Origin: Nocardioides flavus (ex Wang et al. 2016) | GTDB taxonomy: Bacteria; Actinomycetota; Actinomycetes; Propionibacteriales; Nocardioidaceae | Length of the DNA stretch: 64,000 nt | NCBI RefSeq assembly: GCF_014653115.1 | Contig: NZ_BNAD01000001.1 | Coordinates: 620,001-684,000 of the forward strand | Reading direction: 5' to 3' | In this document: positions 61,624 through 64,000 of the stretch, one piece after another | Position numbering within the stretch: the stretch's first letter is position 1 | Layout: every line of letters starts with the position of its first letter | Notes under the pieces: model-generated | Told to the model about the DNA's origin: nothing | Seen by the model: only the letters and a program-made list of their open reading frames with translations | The model's database searches: none | Translations under genes and position numbers: made by a program

Positions 61624-62988
61624 TCAGCGACGGACCTCGCAGGCGGTCAGCCGCTCGCCGCGCAGGCACCGGTCGCGACCCTTGTCCCCGTCGAGGACGT
61701 CACGCCCCGCGCCACCGTCGAGCAGGTCGCGTCCCCAGCCGCCGGTGAGCCGGTCGCCGCCGCCACCGCCGGTGGCGGTGACGGGGCCGTACTGCTCGGT
61801 GAGCCGCAGGACCTCGGGGCTGTCCGAGCCACGGAAGTGGAAGCGGGTCTCGGTGCTGCCGCCGAAGCCGAAGGACAGCACCGAGGAGAACCGGATCCGG
61901 GTGCCGAGCCGCAGCACGACACGGCCGGTGCGGGCGTTGACGACCACCTTGCTCTTGTGCGGGGCGGCCTTCAGGGAGGCGGCGGGCTCCAGTCGGTCGG
62001 CACCACTGCCACCCCGGACGACGACGGAGTCCTGCCGGTCCTTGATCGCGGGGAAGAAGGTGTCGTCTCCGGAGCCGCCGAGCAGGAGGGCCTTGCCGGT
62101 CGACAGGTTGCTCCACGAGCCCAGGCCGTCGCGGCCGGGTCCGCCCAGCGCGCGGGTGCCGCGCTCGCCGTCCTCGACCCGGATGGTGTCCCGTCCTCCG
62201 TTGCCGCGGAGCACGTCCTTGCCGTGTCCGCCCTCGATCTCGTCGTGGCCGTCCCCACCGTCGACCACGTCGTCGCCGGGCACGTGCGTCTCCTCGGAGG
62301 GGAGCCGGCGGGTCGGGGCGTCGGCCTGGATGTGGTCGTTGCCACCGCGCCCGTCGACCACGTCGTCGCCTCCGCCGGCGGTGATCCAGTCGATCTGCTC
62401 CGATCCGGTGATCCGGTCGTCGAAGGCGGAGCCCTCCACGCCACCGACCAGGGTGGTCGGCGCGATGGTGTCGGTGCCTTCGCCGGTCGCGGTCCCCGCC
62501 GTCAGGTCGACGATCACCGGGCCATCGGCGTCCGCGAACGAGACCTGGTCCCAGGTGTAGGTGCCGCCGGACAGCTCCTCGGTCACGGGGTCGTGGCCGA
62601 GGTCGACGTAGTCGTCGCCGGGGCCGGGCTCCACGCTGTCCCCGTCGTAGTCCTCGTAGTCGTAGAAGTCGAGACCACCGAAGAGCCGGTCGTCGCCCTC
62701 GCCGCCGCGGATCGTGTCGGCGCCGCCGAGACCGCAGATGGTGTCGTTGCCGTCGAGGCCCTCGATCACGTCGTCACCCGACGAGCCCACGATGACGTCG
62801 TCCCCGGGCGTGCCGCGCACCGGTGGCGGCGCCGGGAAGGGGGCGGTTTGCGGCACGACGATCGTCGCAGGCCGTCCGTCGCAGGCGAGAGCCGCGTGCG
62901 CGGGTGCCGAGCCGACGACCGGTGCGAGCCCGAGGCCGGCGAGGCCGCTCAGGACGGTCAGGACGGTCAGGGTGGTGGTGCGTCGCAT
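61624..62988 (-). CDS. Secreted RTX-type calcium-binding repeat protein
   Basis: 454 residues from an ATG at 62988 with a GGAGGAC site. Sec signal peptide (about 1-33; cleavage near AHA-A). Many glycine/aspartate nonapeptide repeats of the type G-G-x-G-x-D-x-U-x, for instance GTPGDDVIVGSSGDDVIEGL, GGDGHDEIEGGHGKDVLRGN and GGGGGDRLTGGWGRDLLDGG, expected to form Ca2+-filled beta rolls outside the cell. No enzymatic domain was recognised; the middle has irregular insertions. It ends with a paired-cysteine motif (RCLRGERLTACEV). Confidence 0.88.
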   Translation of the reverse strand: MRRTTTLTVLTVLSGLAGLGLAPVVGSAPAHAALACDGRPATIVVPQTAPFPAPPPVRGTPGDDVIVGSSGDDVIEGLDGNDTICGLGGADTIRGGEGDDRLFGGLDFYDYEDYDGDSVEPGPGDDYVDLGHDPVTEELSGGTYTWDQVSFADADGPVIVDLTAGTATGEGTDTIAPTTLVGGVEGSAFDDRITGSEQIDWITAGGGDDVVDGRGGNDHIQADAPTRRLPSEETHVPGDDVVDGGDGHDEIEGGHGKDVLRGNGGRDTIRVEDGERGTRALGGPGRDGLGSWSNLSTGKALLLGGSGDDTFFPAIKDRQDSVVVRGGSGADRLEPAASLKAAPHKSKVVVNARTGRVVLRLGTRIRFSSVLSFGFGGSTETRFHFRGSDSPEVLRLTEQYGPVTATGGGGGDRLTGGWGRDLLDGGAGRDVLDGDKGRDRCLRGERLTACEVRR

Positions 62989-63050
62989 GTGTCCTCCGAG
63001 GTGGTGTCGAGGGGGAGACGACGGCACGGTGCGAAAGGTTGTTCGCTACC

Positions 63051-63746
63051 GTGCGAATCGTGCCCATCGCCCCCGCTCCGACGCCGTGGGCCTTCCCCCC
63101 GCACTCGACGTGGGACCCCGACGACGACCTCGTCGCGCTGGGGGCCGACCTGGAGCCGGGCACGCTCGTGACGGCGTACGCCCTGGGCCTGTTCCCGATG
63201 CCGGTCACGCTGGACACCGAGGAGCAGCTGGGCTGGTTCTCCCCGATCGAGCGCGGCGTCCTGCCCCTCGACGGACTGCGCGTCTCGCGCTCGCTGCGCC
63301 GCTCGGTGCGTGACTTCGAGATCCGCGTCGACTCGGCCTTCGACGAGGTCGTGGCCGCGTGCGGCGACCCGGGTCGGCCCGACGGCTGGATCACCCCGGC
63401 GTTCCGGCGCGCCTACGGCCGGCTGCACCGGCTGGGCTGGGCCCACTCGGTCGAGACCTGGCGCGACGGCAGGCTCGTCGGCGGGCTGTACGGCGTGTCC
63501 GTCGGCGGGTTGTTCGCGGGGGAGTCGATGTTCCACCACGAGCGTGACGCCTCCAAGGTCGCGCTGGTCGCGCTGGTCGACCTGCTGCAGGACCAGCACG
63601 CCGACCGGCGTCTCCTCGACGTGCAGTGGCAGACCCCGCACCTGGCCTCGCTCGGAGTCGTACGCCTGCCGCGCGCGGAGTACCTCGAGGCGCTCCGCCG
63701 GAGCGTCGAGCTCCCCCCTCCGGCCGCGTTCGGAGTGGACGGCTGA
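63051..63746 (+). CDS. aat: Leucyl/phenylalanyl-tRNA-protein transferase
   Basis: 231 residues from a GTG at 63051 (GTG at 63060 also possible). Typical Aat blocks: DDLVALGADLEPGTLVTAYA, GLFPM, LGWFSPIERGVLPLDGL, WITPAFRRAYGRLHRLGWAH, SVETWRDGRLVGGLYGVSVG and FAGESMFHHERDASKVAL. It attaches leucine or phenylalanine from tRNA to proteins with N-terminal Arg or Lys, marking them for N-degron proteolysis by Clp. Cytoplasmic. The adjacent downstream partial gene may encode a ClpX-like zinc finger. Confidence 0.94.
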   Translation: MRIVPIAPAPTPWAFPPHSTWDPDDDLVALGADLEPGTLVTAYALGLFPMPVTLDTEEQLGWFSPIERGVLPLDGLRVSRSLRRSVRDFEIRVDSAFDEVVAACGDPGRPDGWITPAFRRAYGRLHRLGWAHSVETWRDGRLVGGLYGVSVGGLFAGESMFHHERDASKVALVALVDLLQDQHADRRLLDVQWQTPHLASLGVVRLPRAEYLEALRRSVELPPPAAFGVDG

Positions 63747-63912
63747 GGGCGCCACGCGGGAGGGTGGCGCGAGCGTGGCGCGACGACGCGCCCCACCACG
63801 AGGGGATCCTGATGCCCGAGACCACCGAGTGAGGGATTTTCCCGGTCCGCGGTCACGACTACGGACCGGCCCGTACGATCGACGCAGCGGGGCCTTTGAG
63901 GGAGGACGCACG

Positions 63913-64000
63913 ATGGCGATCACACGTGAGGGCAGGATCTGCTCGTTCTGCGGCGAGCCCGGCGGTCCCGGCACCGACCTGCAGCTGATGGGCGGCCTCG
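63913..64000 (+). CDS. N-terminus of a zinc-finger protein, possibly ClpX-type (runs off the right edge)
   Basis: 29 residues visible from an ATG with GAGGGAGGA upstream. CSFCGEPGGPGT contains a C-x-x-C that resembles the first half of the ClpX N-terminal zinc-binding domain (CSFCGK...). The rest is outside the window, so the assignment is tentative. It lies 166 bp after aat, in which stretch no other gene is seen. Confidence 0.45.
   Translation, partial: MAITREGRICSFCGEPGGPGTDLQLMGGL

Overview
The window is about 64 kb of very GC-rich chromosomal DNA from an actinobacterium, most likely Nocardioidaceae (Nocardioides-like). The reasons are the codon use, the many GTG starts, the 1-4 nt start/stop overlaps, the fhaA-fhaB-pstP-rodA-pbpA-pknA-pknB kinase/cell-wall operon, an alkB-rubredoxin fusion next to a TetR gene, polyphosphate glucokinase and CrgA. 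The order tRNA-Ala(TGC) - ppiA - crgA - DUF881 - pknB cluster matches the origin-proximal region of mycobacteria and other actinobacteria, where gyrA and tRNA-Ile normally precede tRNA-Ala. The window therefore probably lies a few tens of kb from oriC.

Layout. 1-0.66 kb: start of a tyrosine-recombinase integrase reading out of the window, facing away from the 5' end of tRNA-Ala; probably the edge of an integrated element. 0.9-5.1 kb: LeuE exporter, a small repeat protein, SURF1, a DUF3817 membrane protein, and a coupled patatin/acyltransferase pair. 5.2-18 kb: the conserved cell-division and kinase block: an alanine-rich membrane protein, PpiA, rhomboid protease, a DnaA-box cluster, a CrgA that appears internally duplicated, DUF881, then the seven-gene kinase/phosphatase/PBP/FHA operon on the minus strand. 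18-22 kb: tRNA-Leu(CAG), a GPx, and a four-gene minus-strand set (K+ channel, YgiB-like lipoprotein, DUF350, YgiC/GspS-like ATP-grasp ligase). 22-29 kb: GNAT, malic enzyme, MMPL transporter with MarR regulator, PpgK, TPR protein. 29-38 kb: AlkB-rubredoxin with TetR, MFS pump, M15 lipoprotein, quinone oxidoreductase, M13 metallopeptidase, UspA, ComB-like phosphatase. 38-48 kb: SGNH lipase, RecQ-like helicase fused to a phosphoribosyltransferase-like domain, MFS pump, M19 dipeptidase, SNF2 helicase plus SWIM protein. 48-57 kb: ferritin, TetR, two-component system and a leucine-catabolism operon (methylcrotonyl-CoA carboxylase beta and alpha, HMG-CoA lyase). 56-59.5 kb: three translationally coupled sulfotransferase-like genes. 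59.7-64 kb: small membrane protein, lipoprotein, EcsC, RTX-like secreted protein, Aat, and the start of a zinc-finger protein.

The main unusual items are: (i) the K+ channel / YgiB-like lipoprotein / DUF350 / ATP-grasp operon, the best candidate for a poorly described system; (ii) a nearly identical palindromic operator upstream of the TetR gene and of the leucine operon, which defines a small regulon; (iii) three sulfotransferase-like paralogues, the middle one without its nucleotide-binding loop; (iv) several families of intergenic palindromic repeats; (v) a DnaA-box cluster outside dnaA-dnaN; and (vi) a tRNA-Ala acceptor-stem mismatch next to an integrase. Product names rest on motif recognition and gene order; no database search was possible.
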